Origin: Asterias rubens
Taxonomy: Eukaryota; Echinodermata; Asteroidea; Forcipulatida; Asteriidae
NCBI RefSeq assembly: GCF_902459465.1
Contig: NC_047065.1
Span: 2,228,309 to 2,292,308 of the forward strand
Length of the DNA: 64,000 nt
Direction: 5' to 3'
Shown: positions 22,180-34,040 of the stretch, one piece after another
How the letters are laid out: every line of letters begins with the position of its first letter
How positions within the stretch are numbered: position 1 is the first letter of the stretch
Notes under the pieces: model-generated
The model's database searches: none
Told to the model about the DNA's origin: nothing
The model's input: the letters and a program-made list of their open reading frames with translations, nothing else
Position numbers and translations under genes: made by a program

Positions 22180-22428
22180 GGGCCCAATTTCAAAGAGCTG
22201 CTTAAGCACAAAATTATGCTTAAGCAAAAAAACACATGCTTCGAAAAATCAGATTACCGGCCAAGACTCCACTCAATTGTTATGCTAAGTAAACAACAGC
22301 TAACTACCAGTCACAAGCGCAATGTATATGTCATGAAATGTTGACCTGTAAAATGTGTAAAATAAGCGAGCTATTTTCGTGCTTAAGCAAATTTTTTTTG
22401 CTTAAGCAGCTCTATGAAATTGGCCCGG
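22180..22428. repeat. Family D hairpin element
   Basis: It begins GGGCCCAATTTCAAAGAGCTG and ends CAGCTCTATGAAATTGGCCC. Between TIMM21 and TMEM231, which converge here, this is the clearest structured element. Confidence 0.8.
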
Positions 22429-24337
22429 GTTCATTAAAGAGTACTGTAAAAATTTTACAACCTTTGGAGGGATGTTGGCTCTGAAAAGAGCCGGCGTGGT
22501 CTTGACATTTCAAACAGTATACTTCGCTGATGTTGAGGAGAACGCTGCACTGCTGATGATCAAGTAGGGCAGGAGGGATGCACATTTGGGCGTAACTAAA
22601 GCCTCTGCATCATATTATAAGCAGCTCAGCATTCTCATGAAGAATAGTAAAGTATATTTTTCGAAACGCCAAGACCACAAGGGTTCTTTTTTGAACCAAC
22701 ACTCCTACCAAAATTCTAAAGAGGTTTATTCACACAAGCTTCCTAGTTATAGCATAGAGCAAGGAAGTTGGTAATAGTTACGTCTATTATCCACACCATG
22801 AAATAAAGCTTTAAACATTAATTAATGTAAACTTGGTGTCTGAAAACCTTTTCATAAATTAAGTTTATAAATGTACTTTTATAAATTTAATATAATTGAG
22901 ATCCGCAACAGTTATTAAGTTTTCAAACACAAATTACACAAGTTTTTTTGTTGAGATCACTTCTTGATCCTGTAAAGAATTTTGAAATGAAGAAAAATCA
23001 TGAAATGTCTTTGAAATTGTCTAATTTCCCCCTGTCGGTAACATACTAGATCTGTCTCCATTTTTAAATCCCACACACACACACACACTTGGTCTAACCC
23101 CCATAGGGATTAGGCTGGGTAGGGCCGCAACAACAAACAATGTTCAAATTATTATTTTGTCCCCACAAAAATTGGGAAAGTACTGAGTACACATCGGCGT
23201 AAGGGTAAAAACAAAGTATTTTCTTTAAGCCCGATGCAAAATTAACATCTTTGAAAACATTCAAATACGTGGGAGAATGTTCAAGTAGAAAAAACAGATC
23301 TTCAAGAAGAAAACGGGGTTTGCTTGAACCTCTCCACAAGGAAGTTGTCTCTATGAAGAGATGACTGTAGTCTCAGATCTGGAATAACTTGGAGGTAATT
23401 GCCTCTGTTGCCACTGGTCTTGGTGCCCCATCAAAAGTTCCAATAGACTTTATGATTTGCCAATGGAAGTGCCCTTTGCAAATTGAAAATGGCCTTGCCC
23501 TCTCAATGATGAAATTCCAGTAGGATTTGAAACTTTGCATGGTGGAAATACGATATGGAAAGGTATGCGGTAACACCATGTAATGACCATCTCAAAATGA
23601 GTTGGGGTTTCAACTCGACGTTTTGATCAGAATGCTCTGATCATCTTCTGAAGAAAGCTTCTAGAGATAGTCATTACATGGTGTTACTGCAAACCTTTCC
23701 ATATGAAATTCCAGGTTTGCAGTCTCACAACTCCAGTACAACCTACCTAAGGACGGACACCACACTATGAAGTTACAAATCTCAAAGCAAGGATCTCATT
23801 TTTTGAAGGAGATCTCTCAAGTACATGGAAAGCACATCCATAACAAGCATTTCAAAATTAGTTCCTAGATGACAGAAGGATTACCGATCTCGCCACAATA
23901 GTTTTCAGGGTTTGCTACTCCATCAGCTTTTCTGCTAGCCAATTATTCAAATGAAATAGGGATGCACTTTTCAACACTGAACTACATTTTGTAGCCAGCC
24001 GGACCACTTTGGAGAGAATTCTGACTGGTCCTGAGGTGTTTTAACCAGCATTTGGCCTGCAGACCACTGTTAAGAGGTGGTCAAGTTGGGTAGTGGTGTC
24101 TCGCCTTCAACCTCTGGGCCCCCGGTTTGACTCCCACCGGGGGCACTATGTGGATTGAGCTTTCAGTCCCTACTTCACTGCATGGGTTTTCCTTGGAATC
24201 ATTCTCCGGGGGTTTTCCTTCCACATCTCAAACTGAAATTTCTTCATCATCTTCTCTTCTCGTTTGGCTCTAATTACAGCGTTGCGAATATATTATCCAC
24301 ATCCAGAGATAAGGGAGGACGCTCTTCTTTCTGAAGA
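22429..24337. other. Convergent intergenic stretch with repeat fragments
   Basis: No exon is recognisable. It holds a (CA)n run at about 23069-23087, a SINE-tail fragment at 23160-23255, and an inverted-repeat element at about 23540-23700 (ATATGGAAAGGTATGCGGTAA against TTACTGCAAACCTTTCCATAT). A tRNA-like SINE head lies near 24075-24160 with GGTTTGACTCCCACC as its B box. The 3' UTR of TMEM231 should lie at the right edge. Confidence 0.5.
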
Positions 24338-27300
24338 TCACATCAGGTGGTTCTTATTTCCCATATAAGGTCTCTCGACAATAGTTCTCATCACTTGATT
24401 CTGAAAGAAGAATGTCTTGATTTTGCTGCCCAGATAGAGGAAGATGAGCAAGACGGATAGATACTGAACCCACGCAAACTTGAGTACCTGTAAGAAACCT
24501 GGGATGAATGTGTGCTTCGGTTAAGGAAATGTAATTACAAAGTGTTATGAATGCACAAGGACATGGTCAATGACGGAGAACAAGTGTTACTTAATAAATA
24601 CCACACCAGGGATGAAAAATGTCAGACTTGTTAAAGTCTGCCTGGTATCGGAAAATGCTGTGCTTTTCTCCAAAGTAAATGAGTTCCTTTATCTACTTTT
24701 CTAGCAATGAGGGATGCTGGTTCCAAAAGCTCCTTATTTTCTCTGTCTCATTTAAATAGCTTTGTTTTATTGGTTATTCCTTTTAAAAGAAATTGTTTGT
24801 ACTCTGTTTTCATGAAGTATGGAAATAAATATAAGTTTAAATGAATGAATGAATCTACAACTCTAGGGGTTATCAAAAGGTGGAAATGCTATTATTGCAA
24901 CATACATCCTAAGACCGGGATCCCAGTCTCAGACCTATTTCTTAGTTACCCCTGCAACCACAAAAAGTCCAGATTTCACCCGTGATGATATTCTGCGATA
25001 ACGCATACATATAAATCATATATTTTGTATAAAAGACATAAAATACACATTTGAAAAACCATGCAAGTAAAAAGGATATATAATGATCTCTTCAGGGTAG
25101 CGCACCGTTCCTTTGATCAGGAATGATTCAGATGAACTTTGACCTCTCTGCCAGACAGGATACCGACAGTCAAAATATGTACTCACTGATGGAAAAGGAA
25201 AATTACCAACTTGATAAAATATGAAAATATGAAAGTTCTCTAGGGGGTTAGATATTTAGGAGGGGATCCATGAATGTTATCAAGAAATTTTTAATAATTG
25301 TTAAACTAGAAAAGAAAACTAATGGTGACTTTTTGTTTATCTGTTCAAATCATTCAAATTATTTCCGTTAATGAGGAATTGAGAATTCAAAATTCAAGGT
25401 TACCAAAAAAATGGAACTTTTAGTGTTTTTGTATTTTCAGGTTATGTAAAAAATCAATAAAACTGTGCTCACCATTTCTTGAAATGTAGTTGCTGAATAT
25501 TTTGGACAGTTGGTAATCAGACGCAAAAATGCTATTACCGTCAATGACTGGAGTCTGTGAAAAGAAAAAACAAAATTATCATATTTTTTCAAAGCTGAAA
25601 TTTTGAAATTGACATCATTAAACCAACTACAACCCCATAGAAGAGTTTTTAAACAATTTCACAGATTGATGAAACTGCAGGATGTTAATAATATCTTTTT
25701 ACCAATATTCTTGTTTGTGTGTCTGCAGGGAGAAGTTGTAAAGTTGTGTTGCAAATTTGCAATCATTTTGAATGTGCACAGTCATGCTTCAAGTGGCCTG
25801 TTCTTGACCATAACATTCTCAGATATATTTCAATTCAGTAGTAACTAACCACTGGTCTCCCACGTGTCCTAGCGTGTACCAAGATACAATCAAAATTAAG
25901 CAGTCAAAAAGAACATAAACTGCTTAGTTTGTAATTCAAAAAAAGCTTCAGAAAAAATAAAGCCACTAATTCTAGGAAATATTTAGTTTCTATATATGTG
26001 TAAACAAATAAGACATACATCATATCTTGTGTCGACTGCGCTGTGGGAAAGAGGCATCTTCAGTCTTAACCTCAACTCTCCATCCATTGTGACCTCTGAC
26101 CCATGAAACGGTGATGCGTGCTCAATGTAAGCCATCGTCTCCATTTGCAGTTTGGAAAATCTCTGTCAACGTAAAAAAACAAAAACAAAAACATAACAAC
26201 AGATTGAAGACACTTACTGGACACCTTTGGTAATTGTCAAAGACCAGTCTTCTCACTTGGTGTATCTCAACATATGCATAAAATAACAAAAATGTGAAAA
26301 TTTTAGCTCAATTGGTCATAGAAGTTGCGAGATACATGTAATAATGAAAGAAAAAACCACCTTTGTCACCAAAGTTGTGTGCTTTCAGATGCTTGATTTC
26401 GAGACCTCCAAATCTAATTCTGAGGTCTCAAAACCAAATTTGTGGAAAATTACTTCTTTCTCGAAAACTACATTACTTCAGAGGGAGCCATTTATCACAA
26501 TGTTTTATACTATCAACCTCTTACCAAGTAAGGTTTTATGGTAATAATTATTTTGAGTAATTACCAGTAGTGTCCACTGCCTTTAATGTAACACATACCC
26601 AACCAATAAAACAATTGTTTTTTATCTTCTTGAGTGAAGAAACAAAAAAAAAAGGTCCGGTAACTAACATTGAGATTTTTACCTACAAAATTCTGTATCT
26701 CATAACTACATAGCGCCATGTTTTATGACTTTTTTTCCTGTGCTGTGATTAATTTCTACAGAACTTACAGAATATTTTATTTCCCTTTGGTCATTTAAAG
26801 AAATTACCTACATGTATGATCTTGTTCATCTGTATTTGAAAGCAATAAATGAAAGAGATTTTGATTTTGTTGATGACAAAACAAAATATTTGACAAAGCC
26901 ATTCGGTTCTAGGAGATGGTCCATTGGTGTCCAGTGCTTTTCATTATATCTTCCGGTCATTATACCTTCCAAGGCAAAACAGCTTATCCTGAAAATTGAC
27001 ATTTTGAGAAAACGAAGTACTGCAGAGAAAAGCTGTTTCGCTATAAAAACGGACAAAAGTGTAAAAAGAGGCTGAGATAGGACTCGTTTGATTCACATCC
27101 ATACATGCCTTGGAAACTTTGATATATGGAAAAACAAAACGGCCTCAATTTACCCATTAATTATATATATCATTTAAGGAACAAACATTTTTGAGTTAAG
27201 GCCGGGTTATAGTCGGTCGCACGATGGTTGCGCGATGGAAATCTTGACGCGGCGATCATAAAAGCACAGTGTATATGCCTCAGCGATGACTATAAACTTT

Positions 27301-29634
27301 GTTTTTAAGGATCACTCATCAAGATTTCCATCGCACGACCATCGTGTGATCGACTATAAACCGGCCAGTCATGGAAGGGCTGTGCGGTCATACTCGTAAC
27401 TGGTCGAAATAAATATTTAAATATTTTTTAAAGAAAGTGATTACTCACATACAATCTGTAGTCAAAGATCAAGATGAGTTTCATCCCTAAGACTTCTTCT
27501 GTTGCTAAGACTGGTACAGAGATGGAGAAGTGAAGCATATCTGATTTACCGTCACGGTTAGTATCTTCTTCTCTGGTCTATGTGGATTGAAAATAAAGAG
27601 TTAATAAGGTTAAAGACACTGGACACTTTTGGATATTGTCAAAGACCAGTATTCTCACTTGGTGTATCTAAACATATGCATAAAATAACAAACCTGTGAA
27701 AATTTGAGTTCAATTGGTCGACGAAGTTGTGAGAGAATAATGGAAGAAAAAATGCCCTAGTCACACAAGTTGTGTGCTTTCAGATGCTTGATTTTGAGAA
27801 CTCAAAATCTAGTTCTGAGGTCTCCAAATCAAATTCAAACATAATTTTCTCAAAAAACAACGTTACAATCGCTTCAATCATAGGGAGCCGTTTTCTCACA
27901 ATGTTTTATACTATCAACAGTTATCCATTGATTGTTAACAAGTAAGTTTTTATGCAAACAATTGTTTTGAGTGATTAACGATAGTGTCCAGTGCCTTTAA
28001 AACAATAAATCAACCTTATTAAATGATGTTAAATTGGCATCAGGGATAAAGACCATTATGTTTTGGTTTTACCCTCATACTGATGTGTGTTAGCACTATA
28101 TACAAATAATGTACTCGGTAGTTTCCCAGAGTTCTGTGAATCCTACCCAAGTAATATGCCTTTGATTTTTTTCACAGAACTCGGGAAAGTACCGAACAAA
28201 CATTGCTAAACACATCAGTGTAAGAGTTAAACCAAAATTAGTATACAACCTTCAATGGTTCGTTACAAGTTTCCAAAACAGTGTGGAACAAGTTTGTTAA
28301 ATAATTCTGTGTTCCTCATCAAATGGTTAAAGTGTTTCATTTGTTTTTTTAAATACCCCTTCCCCCCAAAAGGCCTTTTTTTTTTTTTGTTTTTTTTTAA
28401 AGAGGAATCAAGAAATGTAAAGATGTAGCATGTATGTATATCAAATAAGACAGTTACCTTGACTAGGGGAATTCTTAGGTGTTGTTGTTGGAGTTGGTTA
28501 AAGTTTTGGTAAGTGCTCCAGGCTAAGTACGAGGCAGAATCTTGGGTATCGATGAGAAGAAGCATCTCATGCTTAAACCGGACAGTAGGCTGCTCTCGGA
28601 AAAAGGCATCATTCAACCACAAACCTGCAGTGGTCAAAAATGCATTCATACATTGTGGACTACATTAACTACTTAAAAGTCGTGTTTGCTACTCAATATA
28701 TTATCAGCAATGATAAGAAAGCAATGTAAGCGATTCTATTATAATGAGGTGGTGTAATCAAATGAAAATGTTGCGGCAAAACAAATCTAGTTTACAAAAA
28801 GAAAAACCACCAAACAGTAAGTATATATTTTAACTAAATACACTATATAGCAATGAATTAAATAATATATACAATTACCTTAATTATACCTACATGTAAT
28901 ATGTATAAAGAAGTATAACATAAAATAAAAAAGAACATGACAAATTGCGTAGGGGTAGAGAACAATCAAAATAATGACTAAAGTGGCAGCGAGGTGCATC
29001 TATGTGTCTATTTCTACCTCAATGGAGTCATGGATGGACTCCATGCATGATGTCTGATGATGATGAGATTGTTGAGGAGTTGAGTGAATGCAATTTCTAT
29101 TATTGATTTGTTTGTTTTGTGCAATAAAATCATAATCATCACAAAATAGCAAATAGACTATAGCATAGGATGTAATGTTTGTTGTATTGAGAATGAGAAT
29201 GACTATGATGAGTATATGAGACAGACTCGAGACTGGCCATTTATAATCCCTCCCCCTGTGCAGTGGGATTTTGCATCCGTTTGCCGAGTTTCTTTGACGG
29301 GAAGATCATTAACACTCAAACAAGAGTCAGACTCAGTCAGAGGAAACATGACAGTGAATCTCCATTACAGTGAGAGCAGACAATCAACAAAACAACAGAC
29401 CATATCGTAACAGGTTAAGCACAAAACATGTACAAATTTACAAACGGGACCTGTGCTTCACTTAAAAAGTATTCAATTAAAACGCATTTTAATACCTTCA
29501 CTCCAGAAGACTATCAGAAATGGCCCAACAAACGTCAAGACAAATATTAAAATGACGAATAATACTGGGGTCGTCCATAAACTGGCTTTATATCGCTGAT
29601 AAATCGGATGAGCGTAAACTTCAAGGACCGCCAT
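24338..29634 (-). CDS. TMEM231: TMEM231, ciliary transition-zone membrane protein
   Basis: Seven exons join in phase: 29496-29634, 28458-28624, 27449-27577, 26019-26162, 25473-25554, 25049-25185 and 24338-24487. They total 948 nt and encode 315 residues, against about 316 for human. The N terminus reads [15 protein letters not shown] and is followed by a membrane segment near residues 22-42. The long extra-cytoplasmic domain has [41 protein letters not shown] and [10 protein letters not shown] second membrane segment ([17 protein letters not shown]) lies near the C terminus. TMEM231 is part of the tectonic/MKS-B9 complex at the ciliary transition zone, a diffusion barrier for ciliary membrane proteins; human mutations cause Joubert and Meckel syndromes. 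The exon 6 donor (AAT|gtgtat) is the least certain junction. The other six are well supported by phase and homology. The gene is divergent from the GABARAPL2-like gene. Confidence 0.95.
26208..26582 (+). repeat. Family A element in TMEM231 intron 3
   Basis: It is bounded by TTGA on the left and TTAA on the right. The ends contain ACTTACTGGACACCTTTGG and CCAGTAGTGTCCACTGCCT. The GAGACCTCCAAATCTAATTC centre is only partly palindromic. Confidence 0.85.
27199..27366. repeat. Palindromic element in TMEM231 intron 3
   Basis: GGCCGGGTTATAGTCGGTCGC and CGACTATAAACCGGCC are inverted termini. CGCGATGGAAATCTTGACGC and ATCAAGATTTCCATCGCACG pair inside. It is a short inverted-repeat element. Confidence 0.75.
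27614..27996 (+). repeat. Family A TTAA-flanked element in TMEM231 intron 2
   Basis: TTAA flanks both ends. The termini are AGACACTGGACACTTTTGG and ATAGTGTCCAGTGCCT. Confidence 0.88.
28040..28245. repeat. SINE tails in opposite orientation
   Basis: ATCAGGGATAAAGACCATTA and TACCCTCATACTGATGTGTG form an inverted copy of the shared SINE tail. CACAGAACTCGGGAAAGTAC and ACACATCAGTGTAAGAGTTA form a direct copy immediately after it. The pair lies in TMEM231 intron 2 and makes a large imperfect inverted repeat. Confidence 0.6.
28642..29490. other. TMEM231 intron 1
   Basis: This AT-rich intron has no coding signal. A block near 29275-29320 (TTGCCGAGTTTCTTTGACGGG) recurs at 19196-19225 in TIMM21 intron 1, so part of it is a dispersed repeat. 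Confidence 0.5.
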
Positions 29635-31010
29635 TTTTTCGATTTTTCTTTCTAAAAACTATTTAGGCTCGTCCAATTCAAAGTAAAACGTTTTTAGATA
29701 TTATTAAAAAGAAAAAATGTATGAAATATCTGTATAAATCTCTGATTTTATGAAAACTTACGAAAATTTATGTAGTAAAGGAAGATATTAATGCAAAATT
29801 ATGGATTTTATTTTACAGAAAAACGAAAAAAATCGTGAAAAAACCGAAATGTACAGAAAGCCACATGCAGCTTTAACGAGATCTTTCATAAAATACCACG
29901 ATCAATGACCATCTTCAACTTAGTCGAGGGTCACGGGATAAGAAGCCAGCTTGTGTAATACTTTGTTTAATTTTTCGGGCAGATAGATTATTGGGACAAA
30001 ATGAGGTGTAAATTAGATTGGAGGTAATTGTGTGACTTTCAAGCGAAATTGTACGCAATATGCATTTTGTCTCCAGCGCTTTTTGTTACAAATAATGCGT
30101 TATGATGATGCAAAATGCGATGGGCCAATTAAATGTGTGCCACAGAACAATCTGTTTGCAACTATTCCAACTAATGAAATTACTGACGACAAAATGGGTA
30201 AACATTGTTTGTGAAATGCTTTTGAATGGTTTGAGATTGCCCAGCATTAGTTTTATTTTTCGGCTGCCGGGCACCACCAAAGAAGTCACAAGATTTGACC
30301 TAAAATCAGCCACTAACTATTACAGACGCGATTGCGTGTCTGCTTAGTGCACAACTCTATGGCGGTTGCCAACCAATGATTGTAGTTAGTAGCATATTTC
30401 ATGGAAGGGTACCATTTCGAGCATGTCCACCCAGCAATTCTTCAGAGGGGTACATTTAACAATGGAACAATGCTACCACATAAGGTTTTTTTGTGTTTTG
30501 GTGAACCCACAGAGAATTTCCTCTGAAAATATAATATTAATAATAATAGAACAACAATAAGGACCCCCCCTCCCCAACATCCTTTAATACAAATATCATA
30601 AACAATACAGTGGTGCAGTGGAATGTTTACAGTTTAAGTGGCGCTCCATACACAATATCCACAAATCACTGGTCCCTGTCAAAGACCACGATAAGAGATA
30701 AGGGAAAGATTAGGGACCAGTCAACAACAGCTGAACAACATTTTTCATTACGCAGTAGCTATTTATATCAAAAAATCAAAACAACAAAACATCATAAAAA
30801 AACAGAGACGTAAAGCTAGACGACTATGGACTGCCAGCGGAAGTAGGACTGTTTGTCATGTGACACCATCAAATTGTGTAAAAAAAGTGTGAACGATTTT
30901 GACTGACAATTGAAGGGATTGAAAACGAGGTTTTATATATAGAACATTCAAAGTCAGAAATACTGCGTTTACAATACAATTGACATTTATTTTAACAACA
31001 GAAAGAAACC
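29635..31010. promoter_or_regulatory. Divergent intergenic region between TMEM231 and the GABARAPL2-like gene
   Basis: The two start codons are 1.38 kb apart and face away from each other. No clear TATA box or CpG-rich block is visible, although short stretches such as 30230-30330 are less AT-rich. Both 5' UTRs and both promoters must lie here, unless an upstream non-coding exon lies further away. Confidence 0.5.
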
Positions 31011-33433
31011 ATGAAGTGGCAATTTAAGGAGGAAACGCCGGAAGGTGAGGATTCGAGTCGGGGAACAGACTGTGTATATATTATACGATTACAATTGTAA
31101 TTTGCTGTGTTCACAGACTAGAGTTGTGATTACTTTTATTTCAAAACAAATATAATTCACTTGGAATCAAACAACTTGCATTGTTTTATAAACATAGCGG
31201 TTCCTATGATTTTATGAACATGGAGGAAGAAATACAATAAAAACATACAAACTGAAATCACGCTTAAAGTTAATCTATTTGGTATTTAAATTATATTGTT
31301 AATAATATTAATGAATCAAAAATAATAGTACTTCCAAAAAATAGAGCGTGCCGTTATCAAGGTTATCATATACGGTGTTCAGACAACTCGTCCTTCGGAC
31401 AACTCAACAGTTGAGACAGCTCGACCGTTCGGACAACTCGACGAACATTTTTCTTCAACTGCAGACAACTGGACTTTGGACCAAGACAAGTCAACGGATG
31501 GCCGGCCGTGACGGGGGCCTCAGCATGGAGCGCGCGCAGGGCTGGGAAGGGGGGGGGGTAGGGTAGGTTTCAGGCCAAGTCACACTGCAGCAATAACGTA
31601 AAAGATAAAGATAACGATGCAAAGAGAATGCGCTCTATTGGTTGAATTGCTCAACAGTCTACGCAGAATACGCCCACACTTATTTAACCAATCGAGGGTT
31701 TGCATTGTTAATGTTATCATTTTTAGTCGCGTTATCAAGGCCTGTGTGACCGGGCCTTTAGGGTTAGGGTTAGGGTTAGGGTTAGGGTTAGGGTTTACAC
31801 GAAATTTGTGTAAACATGTCAGTAACAGAGGTCGACCGTTCAACTGTCGACTTGTTTTGGCCATTTGTAAGTTGTCTCTTTTTGCAAAATATTTTTCAAA
31901 AGCTTCTTAATTTGTTTTTCTCATCATTTTTAATACACAGAGCAACGATTAGCAGAATCGTCCAAGATTCGTTCAAAGTATTCAGACCGGATTCCAGTGA
32001 TTGTACAGAAGGCTGCGAGGTCACAGATACCGGAAATAGACAAGAGAAAATTCCTTGTGCCAGCGGATATAACTGTGGCTCAGTTTATGTGGATCATACG
32101 TAAAAGAATTCAACTACCACCAGAGAAGGCTGTGTTTCTATTCGTTGGGAAAGTACTGCCACAGACAAGGTGAGTCATAATACACTCACTCACTCACTCC
32201 CCCACTCACTAACTCACTCACTCACTGAGTCGACTCGAGTTGTCACATTGCCGCATGTTTGAGTCAGGCTCGATGGCTGACACGCCACACAACTCTATCT
32301 TGCATACAACTGATAAGCTCCTCCTCGTTGTTTACTCGTGCATCCTCGATCAGGGTCAGCATGGTCTTGGTGGGTCTTCCGGAACCACGCCTGCCATGGG
32401 TGGGCTCCCACCACGATGACTTTATTGGCTGGTAGCTCTGGGTGCCATAGGCAGTGACCAGCAAGATCATTTATAATGCACACAAATCCGCGAAAATGAG
32501 CATGGCGCATATCAGGATGATTTACTAATGGAAAAAAACCCAGAATATACAAGTGATCCTGACCATTAGCGCTTTGAATGAGATGTGTTTGCTGCCTGTT
32601 TTTGAATGTCTCAAATGATGAAGACGTCTGAATGTGTATAGGGAAGTGAGTTCCAACACTTGGGGAGCTGCGACAGAGAAAGCTACGTCCCCCTAGGACC
32701 TCATTGATTTAAGCTCAACCAAGAGGAATTTTGCAAATGATAATCCTCACTGTCTCCCCCTCCCTTTAAATTTTTAAGAACCATCATGTGGGGCGGATTT
32801 CACAAAGAGTTAAGACTAGTCTCATCTCAAGTTAGGTCGAGTCACCAGCTAGGACTAGTTACTCATCCTATTTTAGGACTAGTCGAAATTGAGCCCTGGT
32901 AGTGGAGGAAAAGGAACCTACCACAAGTGTAAACTTTTTATCTCCACCTCCCTTTTACTTTCTCAGAACCCTCAGGGGTGGATTTCACAAAGAGTTAGAC
33001 TAGTCTTATCTCGAGTTAGGATGAGTAGTTAGGACGAGTAATCTTAGGACTAGCCTAAAGGTTTTAATATCTCCTAGGACTAGTCCTAAGTTAGGACTTG
33101 TCCCAGCTCTTTGTGAAATTGGCCCCTCGTATCAGAGGAAAAGGAACCTACCACAAGTGTAACTTTCTAAAACTGAACTTTCTTCATTGTCTTCTCTACA
33201 AAAAGTTAGTGTGATGTTTCCAATGCTTTGCCGACTGTATTATCTGGATTCAGAGAGAAGGCAGGGTTTTACAAAGAAGATTTGTTGTCATTTTGTTTGC
33301 TAATTTTTCTTTTTTCCCCTCTCATTTCAATTATTACAGTGCAACGATGAGTCAAATATACGAGTCACACAAAGACGTCGACGGTTTCCTGTATGTTTCT
33401 TACAGCGGAGAGAACACATTCGGCTCATCATGA
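31011..33433 (+). CDS. GABARAPL2: GABARAPL2/GATE-16-like ubiquitin-like autophagy protein
   Basis: Three exons join in phase: 31011-31044, 31941-32169 and 33340-33433. They encode 118 residues. The protein starts [19 protein letters not shown], closer to GABARAPL2 than to GABARAP or LC3. Diagnostic blocks follow: [55 protein letters not shown] and [14 protein letters not shown]. The glycine at residue 116 is the expected lipidation site. It is followed by two serines, so ATG4-type cleavage would be needed before conjugation to phosphatidylethanolamine. GATE-16 works in autophagosome maturation and intra-Golgi traffic. Intron 1 contains the (TTAGGG)6 block. The second donor at 32170 runs into a simple ACTC repeat. 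The gene is divergent from TMEM231. Confidence 0.96.
31571..31757. repeat. Inverted-repeat element abutting the telomere-like block
   Basis: CAGGCCAAGTCACACTGCAGC at the left is an imperfect inverse of GGCCTGTGTGACCGGGCCT at the right. The inner pairing includes GAGAATGCGCTCTATTGGTT against AACCAATCGAGGG. The right end stops exactly where the TTAGGG run begins. It lies in intron 1 of the GABARAPL2-like gene. Confidence 0.65.
31758..31793 (+). repeat. Interstitial telomeric repeat, six perfect TTAGGG units
   Basis: Exactly six uninterrupted TTAGGG hexamers are present, 36 bp. TTAGGG is the vertebrate and echinoderm telomere unit. The block lies in intron 1 of the GABARAPL2-like gene, directly at the right end of an inverted-repeat element. 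Confidence 0.97.
32182..32228. repeat. (ACTC)n simple repeat just inside a donor site
   Basis: CACTCACTCACTC runs with interruptions begin about 12 bp after the exon 2 donor of the GABARAPL2-like gene. Length variation here could differ between individuals without changing the protein. Confidence 0.85.
32795..33125. repeat. Two family E elements (TTAGGACTAGTC) in GABARAPL2-like intron 2
   Basis: GATTTCACAAAGAGTTAAGAC opens a half copy at 32795-32900. A fuller copy runs 32974-33125, from GGATTTCACAAAGAGTTAGAC to CAGCTCTTTGTGAAATTGG. Both are dense in TAGGACTAGTC and its inverse. The text GAGGAAAAGGAACCTACCAC repeats after each copy, which points to a local duplication of about 230 bp. Confidence 0.7.
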
Positions 33434-33699
33434 AGTCCATCACAGCCGCCGAACATTCCGTGGAAATGTAAATAAGTAAATAAGATTTAGTAAAAAAAAA
33501 AGATCGATTTGTATAATCATCCAAAAACTATTTTGAACAAAACATTATAACGTGTGGTTGATGTTCATAATGTAATTGTTTCTTTTGTTATGCTGAGAAA
33601 GTGACATCCATGTCTCTTGACTGGCAGTTGAGAATTAAAAAATAAGGATGAAAACGATATACCTTCAAGACATCATGTAGAAACCTTATTAGTCCCCTA

Positions 33700-34040
33700 C
33701 CTCATTGTGTGTAATCAGTTAGTATAGAGTGCCTGCATGTTCATCCGGAGGTCGTTAGTTCGAATCCCACTCTAGTCAATTCTTTGTTCAACCCCCAAAA
33801 ATCAGAGCAATTGTTTCCACGCTGGAAAAATAATCTGTGTTTGAATACACACTCTGAGAGACCTTACTGTCGATAACATTTCTCAGATTTAAATTTTTTA
33901 GGATAAAAACTGATTATATGTTTTAATAATAATTTTTCCATAACCATGTTACTTTAAATTGAAATGACTCTCAAAATGCTTTATATTGTTGAAAGCTGCT
34001 GTACTTCTAGCCAAGCAAGTTTTTGTAGCAATTAATTTAA
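33700..34040 (+). repeat. tRNA-like SINE head joined to a family C repeat
   Basis: TCAGTTAGTATAGAGTGCCT followed by GTTAGTTCGAATCCCAC supplies A-box and B-box-like motifs with tRNA spacing. AATTCTTTGTTCAACCCCCA follows, as it does at 55189. The rest, with GAAATGACTCTCAAAATGCT and TTAATTTAAAG, is shared with 42552-42950. Confidence 0.6.

Noticed and set aside
31580-31910. Open frames with (NP)n and (GL)n runs
   Set aside because: The runs are translations of the (TTAGGG)6 block on each strand, not protein-coding sequence.
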